A stretch of 64,000 nucleotides of DNA from Coniella vitis (lineage: Eukaryota > Ascomycota > Sordariomycetes > Diaporthales > Schizoparmaceae): contig WUJK01000006.1 in NCBI GenBank assembly GCA_011317545.1, positions 2,604,001 through 2,668,000 on the forward strand, in the 5' to 3' direction. Position numbers and translations under genes: made by a program. A model generated the notes under the pieces. The model saw only the letters and a program-made list of their open reading frames with translations. It was not told the origin of the DNA and did no database searches. Within the stretch, counting starts at the first letter, position 1. Each line of letters starts with the position of its first letter. Positions 45,597 to 58,000 of this stretch are shown here, piece after piece.

Positions 45597-45815
45597 AACC
45601 TCGTTGAACGCTATGCTTTGTTTGATTCTAAACTAACAAATACTTCTATTCAATATCCAGAAATACAGAGCAGCACAGCAAATGGCCCTCGCAATAAACC
45701 ACAAATCCTAACCCCCCCATTTCATACCTACCACACACTACAAGTCTTCACGATTTCCTCCAATACATCTCTCATCTTGACCATTTACACCATTACGCCC
45801 ACCCATGAACCACTA

Positions 45816-47070
45816 CTACGTATCCCGCCTCGCCGCCAGCTTGTCCTTGTCAAACTGCTCCGACGCATTCCCCGGCACCGACTGCAGCGCAATCATATCC
45901 CGCCGCTTCTCCCTCGCGCGCCCCATGCCGCCGCCCCACCGGTACCTCGTCGCCGGCCACGCCCTGCCAAACGCCCAGCCTGGGTTCGAGGCGGTCAGCA
46001 GGATGCTCGCCGAGAGGATCATGGCGCCGTCGAGGATCATGAAGGCGATTTGGTCTTGGGCCAGGTAGCCTGTGAAGCCGCCCGAGAGCTCGGCACAGCG
46101 GTAGCAGGTTCGGATGAGGATGAGGAGGGTTGTCAACGCGAGGCCTGTTTTTTTTTTATATGTTAGAAGTTTGATTTTTGTGTTTGGAAAAGGATGTCTC
46201 ATGTGATGTGTGTTATTTATGAGGTTGTATTTTGGTGTATGCAAAAGAAGAGATACTGCTTTGAAGAAACCAAAAAAAAAAAAAAAAAAAAAGGCTCGTC
46301 CACTGACTGTACAAGAACAACTTAAAGTGCTTCGAGCGGTAGAGCTTCTCAAACTTGACGTTGCGCTGGTCCTTCTTCCGGTGGACGCGCCAGGCATAGT
46401 CTATGCTCAAGGCGACAAAGGCCAGGCCGCTTGCGACTTGGATCGACAGGCCAGCGACGAGAATGTGGGTTCCATTGTCGACCTATACAGTACAAATAAA
46501 AGTCAGGAATCTCATCAACAACAACAGCAACAGCAACAATAACATAATCATGGTAAACAAAACACACACCTGCCCCTGCGTCTTGCCCACTCCCTGCGCT
46601 GCAATCGCGCCGCCGACAGCCTGCACAATCAGCGCCGCAAGGTCAAAGCCGCTGAAAATCAGCGTGTACGACCGCGGGCGGATGACGCTGATATTCTCGC
46701 CATAGACGACCACGATGCGCGCGAGCGTCACGTAGACGCACGCCGAGAGGAGCACCGGCGCGAGCGTCAGGCAGATGAGGTAGACGAGGAAGTTGTCCTT
46801 GGAGAAGGGGTCGCCGTTGAGCAGGATGCGCCCGACGTAGCCCACGATCTCGCCGGCGAGGCCGAGCACGAGCAGCGCCGTGTACAGCGTGGTCTTGTGC
46901 TTGATGCCGACGTAGAGCGCCGGCGGGATGAGCACGGCAAAGGCGGCCAGCATGAAGGCGTTGCCGGGGACGCTGGCGCGGTAGTGCAGGTAGCCCTGCG
47001 AGAGAGGACAGGTGGAGAGGGTGCATGGCGGCGGTGGTGAGGCTGTTGGTATGGGGGCGGCAGCGGCCAT
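45816..47070 (-). CDS. RTA1-family seven-helix membrane protein (lipid-translocating exporter type)
   Basis: Exons on the minus strand: 46570-47070, 46308-46482 and 45816-46144; 334 residues. The joins give TQGQ-VDNGTHILVAGLSIQVASGLAF and LFLYS-LALTTLLILIRTCYRCAELSGGFTG, both close to the RTA1 consensus. About seven membrane helices are visible, with the conserved GYVGRIL, RIVVVYGENISVIRPRSYTLIF and DLAALIVQAVGGAIAA blocks. Yeast relatives (Rta1, Rsb1, Rtm1) protect against toxic lipophilic compounds or move sphingoid bases. The GTGTGT and GTCAGT donors are weak but the frames fit. Intron 2 has a run of about 20 T on the coding strand. The neighbouring MFS exporter and HR-PKS allow a self-protection role, which is inference. 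Confidence 0.88.
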
Positions 47071-48700
47071 GGTGACGTGGGTTCGGTGGATTGTCCAAGT
47101 GTGGCTGTTTGCTGTTTGCTTGTCTCTTTCGTCGGTCTGTCTGTGTGTTGTCTGGTCGGTTGGCGTCTCATCTCAGACTCGGAGAATTACAAGACGAACA
47201 CCAACACCAGTGACGACAAAGGCAACAAAAAGAGGTGTCGCGAGGTTGGGCCAGCAGGAGGAGACTTGGACAGTTCCGACATTGGGTGGTGGCGTCGCCC
47301 GTTCAGAGTCCGTCACCACGTCAGAAGTCGTTGCTAGGCGCAAGCCGTCACTCACCAGCCGTTCTTCAGGGAGAATGGCAGAACCGACGAGAGAAAGGCG
47401 GGCGGGTTGCCCACACGCCCTGCCCTCTCTTTCTCTTCGCTCTTCTCCCCTCCTTCGGTGACCTGGGCCGAACGGGGCGCAAGACCAGTGACACAAATTG
47501 CGTGTCGAATGTCTCACTTCTCTTTTCCTCCAAGATTGCGCCAGCGAAGATCACTGGCTGTTTTCAGACAAGAGAGACGGGCGGCTTGACGAGACTTGGT
47601 ATGGCTAGTTAGGGGTGCAGGTGTGGCTTGCCCTTTATCATTGGGTTCTCAAAAAAAGCAACTTTGCCCGAGGGAGTACTACTTGTGTACATGGTAACTG
47701 TGCTGTGATATATTTGTAAGTGTACATTGTGTTTGTACTTCTGCTATTCATACTATGTATATCAGCACAAGCATGGTCTTTATACAAGTCTACCCTCTCA
47801 TATGACAAACACCAGTTCCTCTTCGAGTGTATATAGTGAGCAATTTCCAAGGCTACTTACTGGCTTGCCCATTAGTCCTTCCGTCCTGTCCTTTTTGCGC
47901 ATCCCAAACCGCAGAAATTGATCTGCGACAGATCAGACGTGCTGTCTTGGTGCAAAACGTGGACCACTCGGTCCTTTACATGGTGCTTTTGATTGTGTTA
48001 GAAGACGATACACAGTATGGTGCAGTCGTGATAAACAAGTCCTCGACCTTGTGGCAAAATGAGCAACGGTTGCGAGGCCCGGCGTACTTTTGGGGTCTGC
48101 GTTTCAACAGTAAAGTGTGGCATCACTTGAGCGTTTTGATACTTGGACGGCAGACTGTAGAAAAGTTCTCTTGTTCAGACCATTCATCGCTATCCTATGG
48201 TCAAAGAAAGAGCACTCACTCACTTCCTTGGGTCCCGCAAAATGCAAAGGTGCCCGTCGGATGTGACGGACCCGAGTACTATAAGCAGCGTGCAATAATC
48301 CGTCCATATCATGGCTTCTATATACACATAACAAGTGTGTCTCTGCAGTATGTATGCACTTGACAACCAGGCCGCTATGCAAGAAGCCATTTCGAGCCTT
48401 ATAGCTTGCGTTAAACTACCAATTTGGTCCATCGCGGGCCCCAAGCATGTGGGCGAGAGTTGCTTCTGCGTCTCGTCTCTTCTTTTCTTTTTTCTTTTTT
48501 TCTTTTTTTTTTTTTTGGTTTTCATTCTTGTACAACGAGACCCACAATGTATATAAATTATATGCGTGCGATTTCTAAAGCTATATATCCATATCCAGCC
48601 GCGAAACGCCTCAAAAAGACAAGAGAGCGTTTGAAGTATATCAAACATGAAAGGAAAAAACAACCGCAATTATTACACAGGGTTTGCTTTGCTCTGTCTG

Positions 48701-48767
<67 letters not shown>

Positions 48768-48854
48768 CTCCATCTGCCTCTCCCTCTCATATAGGGCCTG
48801 CGTCTACCAATATAGTCCCCGTAGTAGTAAAATAACCCCCTCCCAGACCAGCCA
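47071..48854. other. Intergenic, no gene seen
   Basis: 1.8 kb between the RTA1 start and the MFS stop. A poly-T stretch lies near 48497-48515 and a long CT array at 48703-48765, about 90 bases past the MFS stop. A TACTATGTA motif (minus-strand ACATAGTA type) occurs near 47750. Confidence 0.6.
48703..48765. repeat. (CT)n array, about 31 units
   Basis: A long uninterrupted dinucleotide array in the probable 3' region of the MFS gene; frames through it read as poly-Ser-Leu or poly-Arg-Glu. Confidence 0.95.
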
Positions 48855-50897
48855 TCACCCCCTCTTGCCAGCCTTGGGCCGATCATCCTTGATATGCAGC
48901 CACTCCATGCTCCAGCTGGCCAGCGCCGCCACGCCCGCCACAATCGCCGGCACCAGGAAGGCGCGCAGCACGGCGTCGTTGACGCCCGCGCGAAAGGCGG
49001 CGCGCTGGCTGGGCGGCAGCAGCGCGGCCATGCCCGCGAGGTCCGCAATGCCGGCCTGCACGCTGACGCCCTGCGCGGCCAGCTCGGGCGCGACCTCGCG
49101 CAGGCGCTGCGTCAGGCGCGCGACAAAGAGGTTCTGCGCGACGTTGATGCCGACGGTGCCGCCCAGCTGCTTGAAGAAGACCTCCATGCCGCAGGCGACG
49201 GGCATGTCCTCGACGCTGGTGACGATCTGCACCGCGACAAAGGTCACCTGCACCGCGAGCCCCATGCCCAGGCCGGCGAGGACCTGGTAGCCGAGGTAGC
49301 GCGCGGGCGCGGTGCTGGGCTGCAGCGTGTAGAGCAGGCCGCTGCCGACGGCGTAGAGCGCGCTGCCGGCCCACAGGAAGGGCACGGGATAGCCGAAGCG
49401 CGTGGTGGCGAAGCCGGTGAAGAGGGTCGACAGCACGCTCGAGAGCGAGAAGGCGAGGCAGTTGACGCCCGAGAGGGCGGCCGAGGTGCCCAGCACGCCC
49501 TGGAACCAGATGGGCAGCATGTAGAAGTCGGTGTAGATGGCGAAGCCGTACATGAGCGAGAAGACGCAGCACAGGGCGACGGTGCGCTGCTGGAAGATGC
49601 GCAGAGGCACCACGGCTCTGCGGCGGCCGTCAGTTTCAGAGTGTTTCTCTTGGGTCTGGGACATGCAGATCGTGCACGGCACACTTACTCGTCTTCCTTG
49701 TACCACTGAAAGGCGCAAAAGCCAATGGCCAGGAGGCCAAAGCCGACAATGCAGCCCCAGACCAGCGGGTCCGACCAAGCCCGGCTCACGCCGCCCCATT
49801 CGAGCGCGAGGAAGAGACAGACGAGGCTGGCCGCCAGGATGAGCGACCCGAGGATGTCGAGGCCCTTGAGCTTCTGCAGGAACGGCAGCGAGGAGCCTGC
49901 GGGCTTTTGCCGGTCCAAGACAAACATCACGAGGACTGCTGCGACGAAGCCCAGTGCTGTGTGTGTGTGTGTAAGTGTCTTCTCTTTTGACGAGGAAAAA
50001 CAGTGAGTCGAGTGGGTGTGCTTGGACTTACGAAGGTTGATCCAGAAGCAGAAGCGCCAGGTCAGGGACGAGTCGGTGATGACGCCGCCCAGGGTGCTGC
50101 CCAACATGCCCGCCACCGAGGTGATGCCCTCGATCAAGGACAGGCCCAGCGAGCGCTGCCGCAGGGGGATGGTCTGGCCAAAGATGGTGATGCTCCCCAT
50201 CAGGATGCCCGCGGCGCCGACGCCAGCCAGCGCGCGCCCCAGAATCAGGGCCGTCGAGCTGGGCGCCGCCGCGCACAGCACCGAGCCGCCCTCAAAGACG
50301 ACCAGGCTGGCGAGGTACGTTGCTTTGCGCTCATAGTAGCGGTACACGCGGCCAAACAAGGGCTGGAGCGCCATTTCGGTCAGCAGATAGACGCTGCCGT
50401 ACCAGCCGATGTAGTCGATGGACCCAAAGTCGCTGGTGATGCGAGGGATGGCGGCGGCTACAAGTGTGTGTTTTGCATGGCAGAGTGGCCCGTCAGCTCA
50501 GCATGCCCCGTCACCCACTCACTCGCTCATTCACTCACTACAGCGGCTGCAAAAGAGGAGTGTGTATACCCAGAATGCTCCCGTCAATGGCCATCATCAG
50601 GTTCGCCAGCAGGCAGGCGGCGCCGAGGGTGCGCAGCTTGTGCCCGGTGACCCATTGCGACGACTCGGACGGTGTGATGGGATCGGGGATGATGTGGTGG
50701 TCGAGGATGCTCGCCGTGTCCGTGTGCTCGAGCCCTCGCTCGGCATCCTGCTGCTGGTGTTTCTGGTGATCGTGCGCATCGGAGGGGAACGAGGCGGTGC
50801 TGTTGCCGCCTACCGTCGAGGAGCCGCCAATCGCCCAGTCGAGCGGCTCTATGCTCGATTTGAAGGATAGCGCTGGCCGCAGCTCAATGTCGACCAT
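48855..50897 (-). CDS. MFS drug/metabolite exporter, DHA2 (TRI12-like) type
   Basis: A 14-helix proton antiporter of the plasma membrane or vacuole. Exons on the minus strand: 50570-50897, 50032-50457, 49689-49956 and 48855-49617; 594 residues, all joins in frame. The N-terminal 85 residues are polar (cytosolic). The first helix begins near LRTLGAACLLANLMMAIDGSIL, and the join gives SILAAAIPRITSDFGSIDYIGWYGS, the usual helix-1/2 region. Loop 2-3 is LFGRVYRYYERKATYLASLVVFE. Motif C-like Gly-rich sequence appears in GITSVAGMLGSTLGGV, then WRFCFWINLPLGFVAAVL. The second half has FSLMYGFAIYTDFYMLPIWFQ and GMEVFFKQLGGTVGINVAQNLF, both typical of aflatoxin/trichothecene-type efflux pumps. It is divergent from the HR-PKS across a 4.1-kb gap, a common position for the pump of a metabolite cluster. 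Confidence 0.92.
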
Positions 50898-50982
50898 GGT
50901 CCCAAGGGAAATGGGATGCGGTGGGTGGGTGGGCAGGTAAAGGTCGGCCGACGCTCGTCCAGCACAGGCACGATGGATTCTT

Positions 50983-51021
<39 letters not shown>

Positions 51022-54000
51022 GAACAGCAAGACTAGTCAGTCCTGGCTTGAAACATGATCTATACGGCCGTCTATACTGTCTTTTGTTTGGACGAGAATA
51101 CAAAAGAGTACGAGGCAGCACAGATCCCACCCAAGATTTGCAAGCCGAGCATTCCCTCAAAACAACAAGAGCAAGCCGAAACAGAAAACAAAAACAACCA
51201 CCATCCATCCATCCATCCACAAGAATGCACAGCCGCTTCCACGCAACCACTGGACGGCGATGGGCTGCCCTACCCTCCGCTGGCTGGAATTGACGACACA
51301 CAAGCCAAGGGAGGGCTTCGCACATCGGGACAAAGTGACGTGCCAGCCAAGCCAGCCAGGCGCATGCGTGCCTTGGGTCCAGCCATTTCCGGAAATGTCC
51401 ACTCCACAGGACAAAAAGAGGCGTTGGTCACATCAGACCGGATATGTAAGCCCCGTCGCCCCCAAAGGGTCTTAAGCCACGTTGAGGTATGCATTGTATT
51501 TGCCTGGGATCATTATAGTCTTGATACTATTACGATAGTGCCCGACGGCTTTAACCCCGGGCATAGAGCAAAAGTAAACAAATAGTGAGGGTGTAGAAGG
51601 AGGCTGAAGTTTTGCATACGCCAGCACAAGCGTACGTGTGCATTATCAAGCGACTGCTACCTACAAATCCACAATTCTAACAGGCCTACTTCTCTCTTGT
51701 GATAGTGGCTTCAAGAATATCTCACTGTGTTCTTCATGTCACCGAAAAGCAGCGTCACAATGTGTGTTCTCGAACTACTGATCGCCATGGACTATCGGGA
51801 AGTGGCACTTGTTCTCGCACAGCTCAACCAGTGGATAAGTAAGTAAGAAGCCTTGACGCTATCGTCGTTGTGATGCGCCAAACAGCAGCAAAAGAAGTAA
51901 AATAGTTGCTTGAACCTGCATCAGTCCAAGCCTCCATCTCGGACAAAACCCCGTTGGTCACTTGTGGGCGCGAGCTCGACATCGCACACGGGGTCCGCGC
52001 TACGCTTGCCTTACGGGCCATTTGATCTTCTTGCTGTCCGAACACGTGTGCATTTGCAGACGACTGTGAGGGCCGTAATCTTCAAGGATCGGGGCTCCAT
52101 TTGTGTAACCTAATATGTTTTCGATGCAGATACATAATATACTCGGTCCCTTGAGCCCCCCCCCCCCCCAAAGGGATCGGACACCCCTGGGTTGCACATT
52201 GTCAATGCCCTCTTGTTAACCAAGGGCCTGCCAGAACAAAAGTACATCCCTAGAGATTGACAAATGAACCCCCGTGATTACCCAAGAATGCCTAAAAAAG
52301 CCGTATACATAAAAGTATAAGCAAGAGGGCCATGATTAAAAAGACAATAGTATCAAGCAGTTGGAATGGGGCGTGTGATTAAGCCATGAGGGAACTTGAT
52401 AACGTCCAATTTCGTTGTACACGATTGGCTGCTTTTCTTTTGATCAGCTCCAAAGCGTGGCTGCCCTGGAAGACTTCGGACTAATAACTCTTTAACCATG
52501 GCATAGTTCATCACAATGTACATGTGAGAACCAATACAGTGCTCCGGAACACCAAGCCGGCGCATTCCTCCAACCTGCGTTTGGCCGTGCAGACACATGG
52601 TAGAAACCTCTGGGGGGATTTCGACACACTGTATATACTCGGTAATATTCATGTAAACGCTACCGAAGCGTATCATGAATCCACCAGAACAAGACCAGCA
52701 TACCAAGCCAAACAGCGCCTCCATGCAGATGGAGATCGGGAAACCGGCTGTTCATGGTCCAGTCCAGTCTTGTGGCAATCGAGGATTCAGCCTTGCAGCT
52801 GCTGGGATGGCTTCATCGCTTGCTCGTTTCCCGGCTATTTCCCTTTCTTTCGTTTCTTTTTCTTGCTTTTTTCTTTTTTCCTCATACTTGTTTTGCTTCT
52901 TTCTTACGTGATGTGATTGACGCCCACTGCCGAGACCACATCAAAAGATCGGATCGGACTTATTACTATCAAAATGTAGAGAACTGTGCCACAAAGATCC
53001 TCAGCAAAAAGACGCTGGACACCCCCCAGCACAATGGCTACTTTTTCCTTTTCTGTATCTTTTTCAAGCCCCCCCCCACCCCCTTCTTCTCTCTTACTCG
53101 GTCCCTTCTGTCTATGTACGTTTCGATTCTCGGACCCGCCTTTAACCTGACCCAGTTGTGAACCCCAGAAAAAAGTCCTTTCTTTCCTGCGCGGCATCTA
53201 TTGTCCCATAATCTGAGACAAGCGGTAGATGCCCGCCATGTCGTACTCGAAAGGGGTAAGAAACACATTTTTATAAAAACACAGGGAAAAAAAAAAGACA
53301 GAATCAAAAAAAAAGAGAAAAGGTTTCCCAAGGGACCAAAGTACCAATATACTCTAAGCCAGTGGGGTCCTTTCTTTTTTGTTCTTTTTTTTTTTTTTTC
53401 TTTTTCTTTTTTCCCCCTTCCCTTTTCTTCTTCTTCGGCCGAAATAAATGATTGATGATCCTACCTACTAGCTTCTATTGCTATGCCATGCCATGCCATG
53501 CCATGCCAATGCCAATGCCAATGCCGCTGTCAGGCCGAGTATCACACCGTGACATCCGCCCGCCGCCCCTGCATGCGCTTGCCCGTCCACCCGCCCATCT
53601 CTATTCATGTCCCCTTAAACAGAGCCCACGAGCGGGGGAATGACTTTATTTTTCTTTTTTGGGACAGGCCCGGCAGCGTTTGCAGCAAGGATTGTCCTGG
53701 CTGGGGGGGAGGGGGAGAGGCTTTTGGATGTGATGGCGATCCATTTTTATGGTGTGTATATGTATCTGTGTATATATGTATCTGTACATATAATATGTGA
53801 GACCCAAAAGAGAACATTACAGAATGAACGAGCATCAGAATGGGTCCTATGTAGGTATATCCTCACGCACATATGCATATATACCTGACATAGTAAAGTG
53901 ATCGACTCTGGTCAGTTCACAAGCCACCGGGATAAAGAAAGAGCGAGAAACACACAAAAAAAGATATCACTCGACGCAATGCACACAGAGAGAGTGCTTT

Positions 54001-54142
54001 TCACGAGAGAGGGGTCCGGTCGAGTAATGCATCCGAAAGAGAGGAGTCCGTCGGTCGGTCCTTTAGATGCGAGCTTCTCACAGGTACTTGCTTGCTTTCC
54101 TCAGCTACTCGGTAGAGAAAGACAAGGAAACGGGTCGGTCAG

Positions 54143-54174
<32 letters not shown>

Positions 54175-55014
54175 ACCAGCACAGCGTTGGTGCCTTTTGA
54201 TTTGAACTTGCTTGACTACCAATCTAGGTACAAGCCAGGAGGAAGTAAGGAAAAAAAAAAGAGCCAAAGAAAAAATGTCAGGTTCAAGGGACCGTAACTA
54301 TGCAGTCTGTCTTCATTCCAAGGGCAACGGGACCCGGTTCAAGTCTCAGTTTGTCTTTTGTGTATGTTTGACACTTGCGGAGACCCTGTACATATTCCAG
54401 CAAGCGGTGAAGAGTGGATGCTAATGAGCCCCGAGGAGGAGGAGGAGGCAGAGTGAATGCCTGCCTGCTTCGGGTCGGTCTACCATGGCATAGAGGGATG
54501 GGGGGGAAGGCGGAAGCGAGGCGGCGGATAAGGCCGAGTGAGTGGTGGCAGGTTGAGGATGGGGGTCCACGTGTGGAGGGAGGGTAGGTTTGGATCTGAA
54601 GAAGGAGGAGGAGGAGAAGAAGACGAACAACAAGAAGAAGAAGAGGAAGGGCTCATTAACCACCACACAAATGGATATGGTGTCCCACTCACTATATCAA
54701 AGTGATCGACCCTTCTCCTCCTCCTTCGTTTTTCCCCCCCCATTTTCCTTTCATTCCGTATCTCTTGGACAGGGCCCCCTTCTCGTTATTGTGAAGTTGC
54801 TCGTCGTATTAGCGGCGTGGTAGTGGATCATTCGAATTTCAACAATTTATTGGTCTTCTTCTTCTTTCTGGTCCCCTTTTTGGCCTTCTCTCCCATTCTC
54901 ATCACTCGTCTCTTTCTTGTCTTGTGTGCAAGCCCGCAACAAGTCCATCCTCAAGCCGAACCAAACCCACTTGTCATCTTACCTGCTTCAGTCAAATAGT
55001 GTACCGCACACCGC
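50898..55014. promoter_or_regulatory. Divergent gap between MFS exporter and HR-PKS, no gene seen
   Basis: 4.1 kb from which both genes read outward. It holds CAG repeats (50984-51020), CATC repeats (about 51203-51222), a C run (about 52159-52171), ATGCC repeats (53483-53525) and GCCA repeats (54143-54175). No frame resembles a protein. Any shared control sites of a gene cluster would lie here, but I see no recognisable palindrome. Confidence 0.5.
54143..54175. repeat. GCCA tetranucleotide repeat
   Basis: About eight CCAG/GCCA units, 0.85 kb upstream of the polyketide synthase start. Confidence 0.9.
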
Positions 55015-58000
55015 ATGCCCATCATGGCCCGCCCAGCTCCCATTGCTGTCGTGGGGATGGGGTGTCGTCTTCCAGGAGGCGCCTCAACGCCCGAGAAATT
55101 CTGGGACCTGATGAAGGAGGGCCAGTCGGGTTGGGCCCGGGTCCCCAAGGACCGGTGGAACGCCGACTCGTTCTACCATCCAGACAACGAGCACCGCGAG
55201 TCGCTGAATGCCCAGAGCGCCTACTTCCTCAAGGAGGATGTCTCGCGCTTCGACGCCCCATTCTTCAACATCACCTCGTACGAGGCACACACCATGGACC
55301 CGCAGGGGCGCCTGTTGCTGGAGACGACATATGAGGCTCTCGAGAGCGCTGGCATCCCTGCCGAGTCGCTCAAGGGCTCCGACACCTCGGTGTTTGTGGG
55401 TGTCTTTGGCCGTGACTACGATCGAATGGGTAAGTGGTGCCTTGTTTTTGTGTGTGTGTTCTGAAGAGAAAGAGAGAGAGAGAGAGAGGTCATGACCATA
55501 AGCGCGAACTAATCACAAATGTGTACACCGCAGGATACAAGGACCTTGCGCAGATCTCCAGAGCACAACTCACCGGCACAGGAGAGGCCATCCTGTCGAA
55601 CCGCATTTCCTACGTCTTTGATCTCAAAGGCGCCTCCATGACCATTGACACTGGTTGTGTAAGTGTCAGCCCCCGACGGGGGCGTGCCAGGTCCACTCTT
55701 GCATGTATCAAGCAGCAGCTAACAACGTGGGACGGACAGTCGGGCAGTATGGTTGCCCTGCATCAAGCGTGTATGACTCTGCGAGCTGGCGAGTCGCGCG
55801 CTGCGATTGTGGGCGGCACCGAACTCCTCCTGCATCCTGATCAATCCATCACCATGAGCAATGGCGGGTGCGTGACCCTTCCTACCAAGCCGACCTCTTC
55901 TTCCCAATGTCGTTCGACGACCCCTTCATCATCACAAAAGATTGTTGAACTGATAGCAAGAAAAAACCCACTCACAGAATGGTCAACCCCGACGGCAAGT
56001 GCTACGTCTTTGACAGCCGCGGATCCGGCTATGCTCGTGGCGAGGGTGCGGCCAGCGTCGTTCTGAAGCTGCTCGAACACGCCATTGAGGACGGCGACCC
56101 CATCCACGGCGTCATTCTCAACTCGGCGCTCAACCAGGACGGCAGGACGGCAGGCATCTCGCTGCCAAACCCCGAGGCGCAGGCAGACCTCATGCGCCAG
56201 GTGTATGCCTCTGCTGGCGTGGACCCCGGCGAGACGCTCTACGTAGAGGCCCACGGAACGGTATGGCATCGACAGCAAGAAGTCCTCCTGCTGCTGCTGC
56301 TGCTGGACACGTTAGCTGACAAAGAATCCGTCTTGTGATGGGAGTTATCATAGGGCACGCAAGCGGGAGACAATGCCGAGGTCTCGTCCATATCGCAGAT
56401 CTTTTGCGACGAGTCTCGCACCCGCAAGACAGACCTGTACATTGGCTCCGTCAAATCAAACATTGGCCATCTCGAGGCTGCCAGCGGTGTCTCGGGCCTC
56501 ATCAAGACCATCCTCGTCCTGAAAAACGGACAGGTGCCGCCTCACTTGGACCTGAAGACGCCCAAGCCCATTCTGAGGCTGGACGAGCGCCGATTGAAGG
56601 TGTGTGTTTCCTCAAGTGATTGAGCCCCTATCTCTCCGTTTGCTTTGCTTTGCTTCATGCTTCAGATTGCAGACCATGTTCCCGCTGACATCCCATCACC
56701 ACAACCCCCCCCAAGATCGCAAAATCCCTTGTCCCTCTCGCCCCAGAAGGGCACACGGGTGCTCGCCGCGTCTCCGTCAACAGCTTCGGCTACGGCGGCA
56801 CAAACTGCCACGTCGTCCTCGAATCCGTGCAGACGGCCGTGGACGAGTTCACCAGCAACCCTGCCATCTTCAACAGGCCGGTCACGAGATCAGAAAACGG
56901 CCTTTTCTCTGCTGTTGCCGCCACCACCACCACCAATGGTACCGGCGCAAACGGTGTGAATGGCCACAGCAGCAGCAGCAGCAGCAGCAGCGGTCCCAAG
57001 AAGCTGATTGAAAGCCTGACCAAAGCCGTCACATCAACGGTGGCATCCACTTTGTCATCAGCCACCGCGGCAGCAGTCAACGGAGGCGACAACAACAACA
57101 ACAACGACAACACCGCCCGCCCGCTGCTCTTCACCGTCTCTGCCGCCTCCGAAACAGCCGCGCAAGCAGCGACAAAGAACCTCGCCAGCTGGCTCGCCAC
57201 CAAGAAGGAGAGCGCCCAACAACATGGAGGAGGAGAAGAAGACCTCACCTACGCCGACCTCCAAAACCTCTCCTTCACCCTCTCCCAGCGGCGCTCTCTG
57301 CACCCATACCGCTCCGCCTTTGTCGCAGCGACGCACGACGAGCTCCTCGCGGAACTCACCCAGGGAAGCGGCGTGAAGCCCGTCAAGTCCCGCGCAGCCA
57401 CCTCCATCCAGCTCGCCTTCGTCTTCACCGGCCAGGGCGCGCAGTGGTTCGCCATGGGCCGCGAGCTGCTGTCGAGCTCGGCCGCCTTCCGCCGCTCCCT
57501 CGAGGCCTCCGACGCCGTGCTGCGCGCCTGCGGCTGCACCTGGTCCTTGCTCTCGGAACTCGCCAAGCCCGAGGCCGCGTCGCTGGTCGGGCGCAGCGAG
57601 GTGTCGCAGCCCGCCACCACAGCCATCCAGCTTGCCCTCGTCGACCTGCTCGCCGGCCTGGGCATCACGCCCAAGGCCGTCGTGGGCCACAGCTCGGGCG
57701 AGATTGCAGCCGCGTACGCCGCGGGCGCGCTCACCCACACAGCCGCCATGACGGCGTCCTACTGCCGCGGCGTCTACTCGGCGCGCGCCAAGACCGTCAA
57801 CACCATCCCCGGCTCCATGCTCGCCGTCGGCGCCTCGGAGGAGACCATTGCGCCGCTCGCCAAGCAGGCCAGCCACGGCAGGATCCGCGTCGCGTGTGTC
57901 AACTCGCCCGACAGCGTGACCGTCTCGGGCGACGAGGCGGCCATCGACGAGCTGCAGCAACTGCTGCAAGCGCGCGATGTCTTTGCGCGGAAGCTCAAGG

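Larger units (their letters stand above)
43483..45815. other. Intergenic, partly AT-rich, possible coding relic
   Basis: The left part holds the epoxide hydrolase promoter. From about 44.2 kb the DNA is more AT-rich than the flanking genes. One stretch (45.0-45.6 kb) looks like a decayed gene and is listed separately. Nothing else was recognised. Confidence 0.55.
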
